DNA from: Prodigiosinella aquatilis
Lineage (GTDB): Bacteria; Pseudomonadota; Gammaproteobacteria; Enterobacterales; Enterobacteriaceae
Direction of reading: 5' to 3'
Length of the DNA stretch: 64,000 bases
Assembly: GCA_030388725.1 (NCBI GenBank)
Contig: CP128857.1
Location: 3,472,001 to 3,536,000 of the forward strand
Below are positions 62,135 through 64,000 of the stretch, one piece after another (within the stretch, counting starts at the first letter, position 1; each line of letters begins with the position of its first letter). The translations under genes and the position numbers were made by a program. A model generated the notes under the pieces. The model was not told the DNA's origin and searched no databases. It saw only the letters and a program-made list of their open reading frames with translations.

Positions 62135-63412
62135 TCAACCCAGTAGCGTTGCCAATCGTGCGGCAACGTCGGCCTGCATCAGTGTTTCCTGTTCACCACT
62201 GGTCAGGTTTTTTACCACAACCTCACCGGCAGCTACTTCATTTTCCCCCAACACCAGCGCAACACGTGCGCCACTTTTATCCGCACGGGTAAATTGCTTT
62301 TTAAAATTACCACCGCCGTAATTAGTCATCACTTTCAGTTGCGGCATGTCATCACGCAGTCTTTCGGCCAGTTGCATCGCCGCACTCTGCGTGCCTACAC
62401 CGGAAGAAATCAGGTAAACATCAACACTGGGTAATGCGGCGAATTCAGGATTAATCGCCTGAACCAGTAGAATCAGACGCTCAAGTCCCATGGCAAAACC
62501 AACCGCTGGTGTATTGGCCGGTCCCCCCAATTGCTCTACCATGCCATCATAACGACCACCGGCACATACCGTTCCTTGGGAGCCCAAACTGTTGGTTACC
62601 CATTCAAAAACGGTACGGTTGTAATAATCCAGACCACGAACCAGACGCGGATTAATCTTATATGGGATACCCGACTGCGTTAAAAGTTCACACAATTCAT
62701 TGAAATGCGTGCGGGATTCATCATCCAGATAAGCGGTAAGTATCGGCGCATCATCCAATAATGCCTGCACCTGAGGATTTTTTGAATCAAGAACTCGCAG
62801 CGGGTTGGTGTACATACGCCGCAGACAATCTTCATCCAGTTGATCTTTATGCTGTTCAAGAAACGCGATCAACGCTTCGCGGTAACGGGCACGGGCGTCC
62901 AATGAACCAATGGAATTCAGTTCCAGTGTTACGTGCTCCGCAATCCCCAACACTCGCCACCAGCGAGCGGTCATCAGCATTAGCTCAACATCAATATCGG
63001 GTCCTTTCAGCCCAAAGACTTCGCAACCAAGCTGGTGAAACTGACGATAACGACCTTTCTGTGGACGTTCATGGCGAAACATTGGACCAACGTACCACAA
63101 CCGCTGTTCCTGATTGTACAGAATACCGTGCTCAATACCGGCACGGACACAACCCGCAGTATTTTCAGGACGCAATGTCAGGCTATCGCCATTACGGTCC
63201 TCAAAGGTATACATCTCTTTTTCCACGACATCAGTCACTTCACCAATAGCTCGTTTGAACAGAGATGTTTGCTCGACAATAGGTGTACGGATTTCACCAT
63301 ACCCGTAACTGCCGAGCACCTGTTTCAGACTGTCTTCAATACGCTGCCACAATGCCGTTTCAGCTGGCAGGTAGTCGTTCATGCCGCGAATGGCTTGAAT
63401 ATTTTTCGCCAC
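62135..63412 (-). CDS. hisS: Histidyl-tRNA synthetase
   Basis: 425 residues. Class II motifs: motif 2 region (MFRHERPQKGRYRQFHQLG), HisA box LVRGLDYYNRTVFEW, GGRYDGM, and motif 3 (GFAMGLERL). C-terminal anticodon-binding domain. Head of the hisS-yfgM-bamB line. Confidence 0.98.
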   Translation of the reverse strand: MAKNIQAIRGMNDYLPAETALWQRIEDSLKQVLGSYGYGEIRTPIVEQTSLFKRAIGEVTDVVEKEMYTFEDRNGDSLTLRPENTAGCVRAGIEHGILYNQEQRLWYVGPMFRHERPQKGRYRQFHQLGCEVFGLKGPDIDVELMLMTARWWRVLGIAEHVTLELNSIGSLDARARYREALIAFLEQHKDQLDEDCLRRMYTNPLRVLDSKNPQVQALLDDAPILTAYLDDESRTHFNELCELLTQSGIPYKINPRLVRGLDYYNRTVFEWVTNSLGSQGTVCAGGRYDGMVEQLGGPANTPAVGFAMGLERLILLVQAINPEFAALPSVDVYLISSGVGTQSAAMQLAERLRDDMPQLKVMTNYGGGNFKKQFTRADKSGARVALVLGENEVAAGEVVVKNLTSGEQETLMQADVAARLATLLG

Positions 63413-63549
63413 GTCAGTTCTCTATGCGTTTGTCAAAAAATAGGTCCGATTATAGGAGGAACGACACCACTTCTTCAATGTAGTGCTGGCATCATCAGGT
63501 CTATTAATTCAGGATTTAGGCACAATTGCATCCAATCATGCCGCAAAGA
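63413..63549. other. ispG-hisS intergenic region
   Basis: 137 bases with no gene; separates ispG (upstream on the minus strand) from hisS and probably holds a hisS promoter. Confidence 0.5.
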
Positions 63550-64000
63550 TTATTTATCAACCACGTTGATCGCAATACGCTGTTTTTCATCCAGCATTGT
63601 GGCCTTGGCACGGATTTTCGCTTCCAGCAGATCAATCATCTGGTCATTATCAAAACGCTCTTTCTGACGAGTACCATCCTCATAAAAACCGCTTTTCTTA
63701 TTACCGCCGGTAACACCCAGTGTTGAAAGCAGTGCTTCACCCGGACCGTTTACCACACAACCGATAATGGAAACATCCATAGGGGTGATGATATCTTCCA
63801 GACGTTGTTCCAACGCATTCACCGTACCAATCACGTCAAACTCCTGACGTGAACAGGTGGGGCAAGCAATAAAATTAATACCGCGAGAGCGAATGCGCAG
63901 GGATTTCAGGATGTCAAAACCGACCTTGACCTCTTCTACGGGATCTGCCGCCAGTGAAATACGAAGTGTATCGCCGATACCTTCCGACAACAGCATACCC
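63550..64000 (-). CDS. ispG: 4-hydroxy-3-methylbut-2-enyl-diphosphate synthase, C-terminal part
   Basis: The frame is open to the window edge, so the gene is cut; about 150 C-terminal residues are seen. Contains the 4Fe-4S cysteines in FIACPTCSRQEFD and IIGCVVNGPGEA, and GGNKKSGFYEDG. Acts in the MEP isoprenoid pathway. Lies upstream of hisS as in E. coli. Confidence 0.95.
   Translation of the reverse strand, partial: GMLLSEGIGDTLRISLAADPVEEVKVGFDILKSLRIRSRGINFIACPTCSRQEFDVIGTVNALEQRLEDIITPMDVSIIGCVVNGPGEALLSTLGVTGGNKKSGFYEDGTRQKERFDNDQMIDLLEAKIRAKATMLDEKQRIAINVVDK

Noticed and set aside
1..64000. CRISPR array
   Set aside because: No regularly spaced repeats with unique spacers were seen; the four CGATAGT copies are paired at 10 bp and are not an array.
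1..64000. tRNA or rRNA genes
   Set aside because: No cloverleaf with a TTC-arm pattern was recognised; the island uses guaA, not a tRNA, as its site.

Overview
The window is from a gammaproteobacterium of the order Enterobacterales. Its right 12 kb carries the conserved block guaA-guaB / xseA / yfgJ-der-bamB-yfgM-hisS-ispG in the order known from Escherichia coli and relatives. A cytoplasmic thermolysin-like (protealysin type) protease and its emfourin-type inhibitor sit between xseA and yfgJ, as in Serratia, Pectobacterium and Photorhabdus relatives. The high IS load would fit an insect- or plant-associated lineage, but the genus cannot be fixed from this sequence alone.

Layout. Positions 1 to about 52,190 look like one genomic island inserted at the 3' end of guaA. 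A tyrosine integrase lies just downstream of guaA (50,630-51,907). The far end of the island is outside the window. The left 14 kb is a patchwork: a MarR-like/UvrA-like pair, two IS110-family elements, one intact and one truncated IS3-family element, transposase relics, a phospholipase-D-fold protein, an overlapping two-gene module (SF1 helicase plus a 212-residue partner) and a methyltransferase. From 13,878 to 48,111 an IS1182-family element (4-bp duplication GGCA) is split by a complete Mu-like transposable prophage (15,017-47,483; 6-bp duplication TTTTGT). Joining the two IS halves through one copy of TTTTGT restores an uninterrupted transposase of about 480 residues. Between the prophage and the integrase lie a PD-(D/E)XK-like orphan gene, an AlpA-like regulator and a small HicA-like/HTH gene pair cotranscribed with the integrase.

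The prophage (32.5 kb) has the divergent plan I recall for BcepMu rather than that of Mu. Early genes run rightward: a Ner-like protein, HTH proteins, the MuA-like transposase, an ExeA/MuB-like ATPase, DUF3164, GemA and Mor. All lysis, head and tail genes run leftward: holin, transglycosylase, spanins with an embedded Rz1, terminase, portal, Mu gpF/gpG/protease, capsid, contractile tail sheath and tube, tape measure, baseplate, fibre. Between them lies a leftward lysogeny operon: repressor, a membrane protein and a lipoprotein. The two prophage ends align base for base over paired transposase-site-like repeats. The only clear lesion is a one-base frameshift in a G6 tract near the start of the tail-fibre gene.

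Together: purine (GMP) synthesis and housekeeping genes on the right; an integrative island carrying candidate defence and maintenance genes on the left; and two layers of transposition (IS1182, then the Mu-like phage) nested inside the island.
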